Below the pieces are notes generated by a model, which ran no database searches, was not told the DNA's origin, and was given only the letters and a program-made list of their open reading frames with translations. DNA of 16,341 nt from an uncultured Burkholderiales bacterium (GTDB lineage: Bacteria > Pseudomonadota > Gammaproteobacteria > Burkholderiales > Burkholderiaceae_C), in contig CAJBLW010000201.1 of NCBI GenBank assembly GCA_903953985.1, forward strand, positions 1 through 16,341. The letters run 5' to 3'. The position numbers and the translations under genes were made by a program. Below, piece by piece: positions 8,301-13,575 of this stretch (position 1 is the first letter of the stretch; each line of letters opens with the position of its first letter).

Positions 8301-9130
8301 TCGTAATGACCCGCATTGCCCGACAGCAAATACGAACGCAACAACAAAATACCGACGGTGCCTTTGACGGGAATACCTTGGGGTAAGGGTAAGGCCTGGG
8401 TGTCTTCACTGAACCGGCCGGTCATACGGGGGTGGTACACACCCACCTCGGGGTAGTCAACTGGAGCTTGAACCTTGATCTGGCCGCGCAGTGATTTGCG
8501 AGGACCATCGGCGCCGCGGTCAATCAGGTGGCGCACCATGTTCAAGACATTGTCGTCAGAGCCACCCAGCCAATATTGCAAGGTGATGAAGTAAGAGCGC
8601 ACATCTTGGGCTGTGCCAGGAATGAAGCGCAGCAATTGTGGCAGGCGGCGCAACATCTTCATTTGTGTAGCGCCACCTGTAGCGGGCTTGTCTTTGCTGC
8701 CGCCACGCAATTTTTTCAACAAGGCCATGGGGCCGCTGGCGGGTTTGCTCATGTCAAACTGACCAAAGCGTGTCAGTTGTGTCACTTCCGTGGCACTGGC
8801 CATACAAATCATCGCATCGCAGTGCATGCGACGGGCGCGCAGATCGTCCAGGATCGGCAAAAAGTGGTCTTCAAGAAACAACATGCCGCACAACACAATG
8901 TCGGCAGAGGCAATGTCGGCTTTGCATTTGGCGATGAGCGCATCGTTGCCAGCGTATTCAGAGGCCGCATGCAAACTCCAAGTCAAGCCTGGAAAGTCAC
9001 GCTTCAATTGGTCATTGGCGCGGTTGAATGAACTCGCAAAGTGCGTGTCCATGGTCACCACCACCAATCGGATGGGTGTGGTGTCTCGCAGCAGCGGTTT
9101 ACGACTGTGAGAAGTAAGCTTTAGATTCAT
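5333..9130 (-). CDS. bchH: Magnesium chelatase large subunit BchH
   Basis: BchH is the porphyrin-binding subunit of Mg chelatase, which with BchI and BchD inserts Mg2+ into protoporphyrin IX; those partners are not in this window. At 1265 residues it is within or slightly above the usual 1190-1270. Visible CobN/BchH-type segments include RLVVVTMDTHFASSFNRAN (N-terminus), VAIVLFNFPPNAGNIGTAAF (about 450-470), LHFGTHGALEFMPGKQSGMS and NVNNLVESSRWDDEGELAE. A cysteine set C405-x2-C408-x3-C412-x13-C426 sits just before the VAIVLFNFPPNAG segment. The ATG at 9130 has GGAG at 7 nt and lies inside the end of bchB, so the genes overlap by 32 nt. The end overlaps bchL by four bases. Confidence 0.97.
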   Translation of the reverse strand: MNLKLTSHSRKPLLRDTTPIRLVVVTMDTHFASSFNRANDQLKRDFPGLTWSLHAASEYAGNDALIAKCKADIASADIVLCGMLFLEDHFLPILDDLRARRMHCDAMICMASATEVTQLTRFGQFDMSKPASGPMALLKKLRGGSKDKPATGGATQMKMLRRLPQLLRFIPGTAQDVRSYFITLQYWLGGSDDNVLNMVRHLIDRGADGPRKSLRGQIKVQAPVDYPEVGVYHPRMTGRFSEDTQALPLPQGIPVKGTVGILLLRSYLLSGNAGHYDGVISALEAKGLRVIPAFAAGLDSRPAIDAFFIKNGQVCVDAVVSLSGFSLVGGPAYNDAKAAEEVLAKLDVPYVAAHPVEFQTLDQWGGSDRGLLPVESTIMVAIPELDGSTSPIVFGGRPGAAGVTCTGCHHACTFGESTNAQDMHSCPERAIMLAARVSKMVALKRSERQDRNVAIVLFNFPPNAGNIGTAAFLSVFESLWYTLTAMKAQGYLVDMPESVDELRDALLYGNAAQHGTDANVHALISADDHIKRERWLKEIEAQWGPAPGQQLSNGSSIFVLGKQFGNVLVSVQPSFGYEGDPMRLLFEKGLTPTHAFSAFYRYLREDFKAHAVLHFGTHGALEFMPGKQSGMSGACWPDRLIDDLPNIYLYASNNPSEGAIAKRRSGATLISYLTPPIAQAGLYKGLNELKSSLDRWRAMDRGDSERIDLAVVIQAQAAQLDLVPAEPAWDAAVMGSTLDITVMHLAEQMLELEYTLIPHGLHVAGRPPSAAQQVDMLLAMADANHGMQLERAAVEALVEGHSPEHALTTAGLPRHHASLDVLRELVAPQAHLAVDTEVSAMLRALDARYIRPAPGGDILRTPAVLPTGRNIHGFDPFRIPSAMAVRDGKLHAQLLIDRHCSDGNPLPESIAMVLWGSDNLKNEGAPIAQALALMGAMPRFDSYGRIAGATLISLEELGRPRIDVIMTLSGIFRDLMPLQIKLLAEAAYLAASADEPLEMNWIRKHTLAYQQEHGCTWETAALRVYGNAEGAYGSNVNNLVESSRWDDEGELAETYKRRKGFAYGRTGRAVQQTALLQTALADVQLTYQNLDSVELGVTTVDNYFDTLGGITQAVKVAKGGKTPPVYIGDQTKGKAGVRSLKEQVSIEIRTRMLNPKWFEGMLEHGYEGVRQIEAHVTNTMGWSATTGQVQPWVYKQLSETFMLDPAMRDRLAKLNPTASARVANRLIEASERNYWQPDAETLQALRQASDELEDRLEGVYEGVPA

Positions 9131-10685
9131 ACAGTGTCTCCGTCGTGATCACCGAGATGCCGCGTTCGGTGGCGTATTTCTCGGTATTTCGCCGTGCCTT
9201 GCCGCGGACGAAAAATGGAATTTTTTTGAGTTCTTTCTCTGCGCCTGCATCCCATACTGATACGGTGATACTTTCTGAAGAGGTGGACTCGGGGGTCTTT
9301 TGTGCCTGATCCAAGTGCGTCGCTTTGCTTGTGTCTTGAAGGCTTTGCGCGTGAACACCGCCACCGAGGTGAGAGGGCGCAGCGTCTTCATGGAACTCAG
9401 AGTCGCCACGAAACATCCCAATCAGGTGCTCTTCCAAGCCCATCATCAGCGGGTGTACCCAAGTGTCAAAAAGAACGCTGGCACCTTCAAAACCCATTTG
9501 AGGTGAATAGCGTGCGGGGAAATCTTGCACATGCACTGGCGCTGAAATGACCGCACACGGCACACCCAAACGCTTGGCAATGTGGCGCTCCATTTGGGTG
9601 CCCAAGACCAATTCGGGATTCAATTGCGAGATGTGTGCTTCTATTTCTAAATAGTCGTCGCTGATCAAAGGCTCCACACCGTATATTTTTGCGGCGTCAC
9701 GCACTTCCCGCGCAAATTCGCGGCTGTAAGTTCCAATGCCCACCACCGTAAAGCCCATTTCTTGCGTTGCCACTTTGGCTGCGGCCACGGCATGCGTTGC
9801 ATCGCCAAACACAAACACCCGTTTTCCGGTCAGGTAGTTGGAATCAACCGAGCGGCTGTACCAAGCCGCGCGTGACACGGCCTTGGACAAGGTGACTTCT
9901 GGATCGAGTCCGGCAAGTTGTGCTACTTCCCGAATAAAAGCGCACGTTGCGGTATGCCCAATGGGAATGGTTTTGGTGAATGGCTGTTGGAAAGTTCTTT
10001 GCAACCACTGCGCGCTCAATTGGGCAATTTCAGGGTAGAGAACCACATTGAAATCGGCATCGGCCAAGCGTGCGATATCGTCAGGTGTGGCCGTCAAAGG
10101 GGCCACCACATTGATCTCCACGCCCATGTCGGTCAGCAGCTTGCGTATTTCTGCCAAGTCATCGCGGTGCCTGAATCCCAAGGCGGTGGGGCCCAAGATG
10201 TTGCACCGTGGCTTGGTCGCTTCTTTCGTTTGATCGGCGGCTTTGGGAGCGGCCAGATGGCGAACCAGTTGGTAAAAAGTTTCTGAAGCGCCCCAATTTT
10301 CTTTGCGCTGGTACGACGGCAACTCTAAGGCCACCACCGGTATCGGCAATTGCAGGGCTTTGCACAAGCCGCCTGGGTCGTCTTGAATCAATTCGGCCGT
10401 GCAAGAGGCTCCCACCAGCATGGCTTTGGGAGAAAATCGCTTAAACGCATCGCGTGCAGCGGTCTTGAACAATTCTGCGGTGTCACCGCCCAAGTCGCGC
10501 GCTTGAAATGTGGTGTAAGTGACGGGTGGTCGTTTTTGCAGGCGCTCAATCATGGTGAACAACAAATCGGCGTAGGTGTCACCTTGTGGTGCATGCAGCA
10601 CGTAATGCACATCCTCCATCGCCGTGGCCACCCGCATCGCGCCCACGTGTGGCGGTCCTTCGTAAGTCCAGAGTGTCAGTTGCAT
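9099..10685 (-). CDS. bchB: Dark protochlorophyllide reductase subunit BchB
   Basis: The start is the ATG at 10685-10683, giving 528 residues and the hallmark N-terminus MQLTLWTYEGPPHVGAMRVA. AAAGGAG lies 8 nt upstream and overlaps the bchN TAA. A longer frame to 10799 only reads through bchN. Asp36, in HAPQGDTYADLL, is the unusual aspartate ligand of the BchN-BchB [4Fe-4S] cluster in characterised enzymes. GASCTAELIQDDPGG and SVDSNYLTGKRVFVFGDATH (Asp281, probably the catalytic aspartate) are also present. Residues of about 435-475 form a polar Ser/Thr/Gln-rich linker to a C-terminal domain with KKIPFFVRGKARRNTEKYA. BchB forms the substrate-reducing heterotetramer with BchN and receives electrons from BchL. 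Confidence 0.97.
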   Translation of the reverse strand: MQLTLWTYEGPPHVGAMRVATAMEDVHYVLHAPQGDTYADLLFTMIERLQKRPPVTYTTFQARDLGGDTAELFKTAARDAFKRFSPKAMLVGASCTAELIQDDPGGLCKALQLPIPVVALELPSYQRKENWGASETFYQLVRHLAAPKAADQTKEATKPRCNILGPTALGFRHRDDLAEIRKLLTDMGVEINVVAPLTATPDDIARLADADFNVVLYPEIAQLSAQWLQRTFQQPFTKTIPIGHTATCAFIREVAQLAGLDPEVTLSKAVSRAAWYSRSVDSNYLTGKRVFVFGDATHAVAAAKVATQEMGFTVVGIGTYSREFAREVRDAAKIYGVEPLISDDYLEIEAHISQLNPELVLGTQMERHIAKRLGVPCAVISAPVHVQDFPARYSPQMGFEGASVLFDTWVHPLMMGLEEHLIGMFRGDSEFHEDAAPSHLGGGVHAQSLQDTSKATHLDQAQKTPESTSSESITVSVWDAGAEKELKKIPFFVRGKARRNTEKYATERGISVITTETLYESKAYFSQS

Positions 10686-10698
10686 GGTGTGGACTCCT

Positions 10699-11988
10699 TT
10701 AAGCGGCCAAGCGCATGCGGCGCACCAAAGGTCTGGTGAAGAGCTCGGCCAGATCGCCCGCTTGGTCAAAGCCCTGAATGGGCGTGAAGACCAATTCAAT
10801 CGCCCACTTGGTGGTCATGCCCTCGGCTTCCAAGGGGTTCGCCAATCCCAAGCCACACACCACCATGTCGGGGCGCAGGTTGCGGCACCGGTCCAGTTGT
10901 TTTTCTACATCCTGGCCTTCAGAGACCAGGGTGCCTGCGGGCAACAACGCCAATTCCATGGCCATGTGTTGACGGTGTAAATACGGTGTCCCTACTTCCA
11001 GCAAACGCATGCCCAGTTCGCGTGACAAAAATCTGGCCAAGGGGATTTCCAGTTGCGAGTCAGGGAAGAAGAAGATACTTTTTCCATCCAAGTGGAGTTT
11101 GGCTTTGGCCAGCGACGCCATGGCCCTGGCCTGGGGTGCGCTCACAGCGGCTTCAAACCTTTCACGAGAGACTTCAAATGCGGTGGCTGCTGCTTCAAGC
11201 CATGCCCTGGTGCCTTCCACGCCCAGTGGAAACGGTGCGGGCAAAAGCTTGGCGCCGCGTCCTTGCAGAACGCGTGCGGTATCGGCCAAAAAGGGTTGCG
11301 CCAAAAGCAAACGCGTGTGGGCACCGATGCTCGGTTGGTCATCTGCACGGCGCGGCGGGAAAAAGCGCACACGCTCAATGCCCATGTGGTTCAGAATCCG
11401 CAAAAACTGGTCTTCCACCACATCGGCCAAGGTGCCGACGATCAGCAATTCAGGGGCGGGATCCAATGCAGGCGTGCGAAGTTCAGGCACCATCGAGGCC
11501 AAGCAAGCATCTTCACCTTGTGTGAAAGTGGTTTCGATGCCGCTGCCTGAATAATTCAGGATGCGCACCGAGGGGGAATACTGGGCTGACAGCCTTGAGG
11601 CTGCACGCGACAAATCCAGTTTGATCACTTCCGAAGGGCATGAGCCCACCAAGAACAGCAATTTGATTTCGGGGCGGCGTGACAGCAGTTGATTGACCAC
11701 CCGATCGAGCTCGGTATGGGTGTCTGCCAAGCCGGCCAAATCGCGCTCGTCAATGATGGCGGTACCAAATCGGGGTTCGGCAAAAATCATCACGCCGGCT
11801 GCCGACTGAATCAGGTGGGCACAGGTCCGTGAACCCACCACCAAAAAGAAGGCGTCTTGGATTTTTCGGTGCAGCCAGATGATGCCGGTCAAACCGCAGA
11901 ACACTTCTCTTTGCCCGCGCTCGACCAGCGGGATGACATCGGTGCAGCCTTGGGCGGCTTCGGCTCGAATGGGGATGACAGGGCTCAT
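10699..11988 (-). CDS. bchN: Dark protochlorophyllide reductase subunit BchN
   Basis: The start is the ATG at 11988-11986, which overlaps the bchF TGA as ATGA. This gives 429 residues beginning MSPVIPIRAEAAQGC. An extension to 12114 would be read out of bchF in another frame. Three cysteines at about 31 (REVFCGLTG), 56 (VGSRTCAHLIQSAAG) and 117 (FLVGSCPSEVIKLDL) match the three BchN ligands of the [4Fe-4S] cluster shared with BchB Asp36. NYSGSGIETTFTQGEDACL is a further nitrogenase-like segment. Together with BchB and BchL the operon encodes a complete light-independent protochlorophyllide oxidoreductase. The ribosome site is AGGTGA, close to the start. Confidence 0.97.
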   Translation of the reverse strand: MSPVIPIRAEAAQGCTDVIPLVERGQREVFCGLTGIIWLHRKIQDAFFLVVGSRTCAHLIQSAAGVMIFAEPRFGTAIIDERDLAGLADTHTELDRVVNQLLSRRPEIKLLFLVGSCPSEVIKLDLSRAASRLSAQYSPSVRILNYSGSGIETTFTQGEDACLASMVPELRTPALDPAPELLIVGTLADVVEDQFLRILNHMGIERVRFFPPRRADDQPSIGAHTRLLLAQPFLADTARVLQGRGAKLLPAPFPLGVEGTRAWLEAAATAFEVSRERFEAAVSAPQARAMASLAKAKLHLDGKSIFFFPDSQLEIPLARFLSRELGMRLLEVGTPYLHRQHMAMELALLPAGTLVSEGQDVEKQLDRCRNLRPDMVVCGLGLANPLEAEGMTTKWAIELVFTPIQGFDQAGDLAELFTRPLVRRMRLAA

Positions 11989-12488
11989 GAGATCACCTGA
12001 GCATTCGAAGCCATCGTGGCTTCGGGGATTTTTTGCAGTCGGGCCATGCGCAATTTGCGAATGTATTGCGCCGCATTGATGGCGTAGGTGCCGTAGGCGG
12101 CCAGAGCCAGCCACAATTGGTCAGCAGAGGACCATTGGCCTTGCCACCACACCCACAGGTAGGCGGTATGCAAGGCCAGGACCACCATGCTGACCACGTC
12201 TTCCCAGAAAAATGCGTGTGCAAACAGGTATTTGCCATAGACCACTTTTTCCCAGATGGAGCCCGTGATCATGATGGCGTAAAGCACCAGGGTTTTGACC
12301 ACCACCGACGCCAAGGCCCAATCGGTGTGCTCACCGGTTTTCAGGCTGTTCAATACCAGGTACAGACTGACCAAAAAAACCAAAAATTGAACAGGCGCCA
12401 AGACACCCTGAACCAATGTCCACTGGGTTGCATCACGTCGAGCGCGTTGCTCTGGCGTGTACAAAGCCTGGGGTTGGGACTGCTGCAT
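11985..12488 (-). CDS. bchF: 3-vinyl bacteriochlorophyllide hydratase BchF
   Basis: This 167-residue protein has about three to four hydrophobic segments and the BchF-type sequences RRDATQWTLVQGVLAPVQFL (about 17-36), LYAIMITGSIWEKVVYGKYL and FFWEDVVSMVVLALHTAYL. BchF adds water to the C3 vinyl group of (bacterio)chlorophyllide, leading to the 3-hydroxyethyl intermediate that BchC later oxidises; bchC is not in the window. The ATG at 12488 follows AAAAAGG at about 8 nt. It is the first gene of the leftward superoperon, and the region upstream (12489-12594) carries PpsR-type operators and a candidate promoter. The four-base overlap with bchN indicates coupled translation. Confidence 0.93.
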   Translation of the reverse strand: MQQSQPQALYTPEQRARRDATQWTLVQGVLAPVQFLVFLVSLYLVLNSLKTGEHTDWALASVVVKTLVLYAIMITGSIWEKVVYGKYLFAHAFFWEDVVSMVVLALHTAYLWVWWQGQWSSADQLWLALAAYGTYAINAAQYIRKLRMARLQKIPEATMASNAQVIS

Positions 12489-12518
12489 CTCTGACCTTTT
12501 TGAACATCAACTGAGCTC

Positions 12519-12547
12519 ACTTTAAGGACTGAAGCAGCGAGTGTCAA
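12519..12547 (-). promoter_or_regulatory. Candidate sigma70 promoter for the bchF superoperon
   Basis: On the minus strand a perfect -35 TTGACA (12547-12542) is followed after 17 bp by TAAAGT (12524-12519), which matches the -10 consensus at four of six positions. Transcription would start near 12512, leaving a leader of roughly 24 nt with the bchF ribosome site. The -35 hexamer is one arm of the PpsR-type palindrome at 12542-12559, so a bound repressor would block polymerase. No experimental start site is known to me. Confidence 0.5.
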
Positions 12548-12559
12548 TATAAATTGACA
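12542..12559. promoter_or_regulatory. PpsR/CrtJ operator, near-perfect palindrome TGTCAAT-N4-ATTGACA
   Basis: The site TGTCAATATAAATTGACA fits the TGT-N12-ACA consensus of the PpsR/CrtJ repressor and has seven-base symmetric arms. It lies in the divergent region between bchF and ppaA and contains the candidate bchF -35 element. ppsR itself is encoded 1 kb away, so local control is expected. Within so short an intergenic region a chance match of this quality is very unlikely. Confidence 0.85.
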
Positions 12560-12566
12560 ATAAACG

Positions 12567-12584
12567 TGACATTCAGGGTTTACA
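12567..12584. promoter_or_regulatory. Degenerate second PpsR/CrtJ operator (TGA-N12-ACA)
   Basis: TGACATTCAGGGTTTACA differs from the TGT-N12-ACA consensus by one base. It starts 25 bp after the first site, leaving 7 bp between the two. Closely spaced pairs are known to permit cooperative CrtJ binding, which is why I record this weaker copy. It lies nearer ppaA and could act on that promoter. Confidence 0.5.
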
Positions 12585-12594
12585 CCTAAATGGG

Positions 12595-13497
12595 ATGGCT
12601 CCAATTTACTTCACACTAGAGCGTCAAATCGAACAAGAGGTGGTTGTAGTGGCTCAATTTAAATTTGAGAAGGCGGCTGTTTCACAGAACAAACGGTGGA
12701 CGTTTGAAAGTCAAGTTTCAAAGGCCAATTTTCGTCTGGGCGCCAGTCCACGTCTGGTTGGGGGCTCGACGTTTGACCAAAAGTCAGCAATCGATCACCG
12801 ACAGGTGGTCTTGTTGGCTGAGGCTGCCCTCAACAGCATGAATGAAACCCGCGAGATCTTGATGGGGTGGCACCGGCAGGGCCACGCATTGGCGGACATT
12901 TACCTCAGCGGCATAGGACTTGCAGCCCAATTATTGGGGGAGCGTTGGTCGTCCGACCAGGTCGATTTTGTCCATTGCACCATCGCCCATTCCCGACTGC
13001 ACCAAACGTTGCATGAATTCAGCGCTGAATTTCTATCGGAAGGCTGCGCTCAGCCCAACGGCTTGAACTTGCTGCTGATGACCGAGCCCAGCTCGCAGCA
13101 TGGCTTAGGGGTTTTCATGTTGAGTGAATTTTTCCGCCATGCGGGCTGGAATGTGACCCTTTGTTCCCCCCAGGACATGGCCGAATTCAAGCGTGTCTTT
13201 CAATCGGATTGGTTTGACGCGGTGACCCTGTCCATGTCCACGGATCGCCATTTAGACGCTGTGGCCCAGGCGTTGTCAGACATCTTGCCCTTGGTGCTGA
13301 ACCCGAATTTGAAAGTGTATGTGGGCGGCCCCATGGCGCAGATTGCGCCCCTGAGGCTGAGTTGGCCGGGGACTTGTCTCTTGAATGGAAAGGCCGATGA
13401 GGCCGTGGCCATCGTGACGCAGTCGGTCAAAAAGGCCGATTGTCAATCAAATGTGACATTTGGCCTGTCTGATTATTCTCTTGTGTCTAGTCCGTGA
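12595..13497 (+). CDS. ppaA: PpaA/AerR-type cobalamin-binding antirepressor
   Basis: The frame from the ATG at 12595 encodes 300 residues. The central and C-terminal part resembles the SCHIC/B12-binding domain of PpaA/AerR: QVDFVHCTIAHSRLHQTLHE (about 122-141), then EPSSQHGLGVFMLSEFFRHA (about 164-183), where His169 is the probable cobalt ligand, and later KVYVGGPMAQIAPL. Known family members sense light through B12 and oppose the repressor PpsR/CrtJ, which is encoded directly downstream. The true start is uncertain. The ATG at 12595 has no clear ribosome site, whereas a GTG at 12649 has AAGAGG at 8 nt and would give 282 residues; the first 18 residues look unconserved. The gene diverges from bchF and is 78 bp from ppsR. 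Confidence 0.85.
   Translation: MAPIYFTLERQIEQEVVVVAQFKFEKAAVSQNKRWTFESQVSKANFRLGASPRLVGGSTFDQKSAIDHRQVVLLAEAALNSMNETREILMGWHRQGHALADIYLSGIGLAAQLLGERWSSDQVDFVHCTIAHSRLHQTLHEFSAEFLSEGCAQPNGLNLLLMTEPSSQHGLGVFMLSEFFRHAGWNVTLCSPQDMAEFKRVFQSDWFDAVTLSMSTDRHLDAVAQALSDILPLVLNPNLKVYVGGPMAQIAPLRLSWPGTCLLNGKADEAVAIVTQSVKKADCQSNVTFGLSDYSLVSSP
12635..12651 (+). promoter_or_regulatory. Ribosome site and alternative GTG start of ppaA
   Basis: AAGAGG at 12635-12640 stands 8 nt before an in-frame GTG at 12649-12651, inside the longer ppaA frame. This is a better initiation site than the one before the ATG at 12595, whose upstream sequence has no purine-rich block at proper spacing. If it is used, ppaA has a leader of at least 54 nt and the protein starts with AQFKFEKAAV after the initiator Met. 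Confidence 0.45.
13441..13458. promoter_or_regulatory. Intragenic PpsR/CrtJ operator-like site upstream of ppsR
   Basis: TGTCAATCAAATGTGACA fits TGT-N12-ACA and has five-base symmetric arms (TGTCA/TGACA). It lies in the last 57 bases of the ppaA coding sequence and ends 117 bp before the ppsR ATG. A TGT half-site begins 25 bp further on (13466), the same start-to-start spacing as in the bchF/ppaA region, but its other half is not conserved. The core motif alone is expected a few times by chance in 16 kb, so position and extended symmetry carry the argument for autoregulation of ppsR. Confidence 0.5.
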
Positions 13498-13519
13498 TCT
13501 TCTTAAATACCACGGTGTG

Positions 13520-13525
13520 TATAAT
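13520..13525 (+). promoter_or_regulatory. Possible -10 element for ppsR (TATAAT)
   Basis: A perfect TATAAT lies 50 bp before the ppsR ATG. No good -35 hexamer is found 16-18 bp upstream, so the call is weak. Transcription from it would start near 13532, inside the hairpin at 13527-13545. The ppsR ATG also lacks a clear Shine-Dalgarno sequence, consistent with low expression of a repressor. Confidence 0.3.
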
Positions 13526-13526
13526 C

Positions 13527-13549
13527 ACCCTTATATGTAAAGGGTTTTT
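13527..13549 (+). terminator. Possible weak intrinsic terminator after ppaA
   Basis: The arms ACCCTT (13527-13532) and AAGGGT (13540-13545) can pair around a 7-nt loop, and a run of five T begins with the last base of the stem. Six base pairs with three G-C pairs is short for an intrinsic terminator, so it may only reduce read-through from ppaA into ppsR. It overlaps the presumed ppsR promoter region. Confidence 0.35.
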
Positions 13550-13575
13550 CTGCCCACTACCACTAAAAGTTATCC

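Noticed and set aside
10699..12114. N-terminal extensions of bchN (to 12114), bchB (to 10799) and lhaA (to 3787)
   Set aside because: Each extension runs through the coding sequence of the preceding gene in another frame. The shorter starts have family-typical N-termini and ribosome sites or ATGA coupling.
12500..12510. Small inverted repeat TTGA-ACA-TCAA in the bchF leader
   Set aside because: The spacing is wrong for FNR (TTGAT-N4-ATCAA), and four-base arms are expected by chance.
12554..12584. A plus-strand promoter for ppaA using TTGACA at 12554-12559
   Set aside because: No acceptable -10 hexamer lies 16-19 bp downstream, so the TTGACA is better explained as an arm of the operator palindrome.
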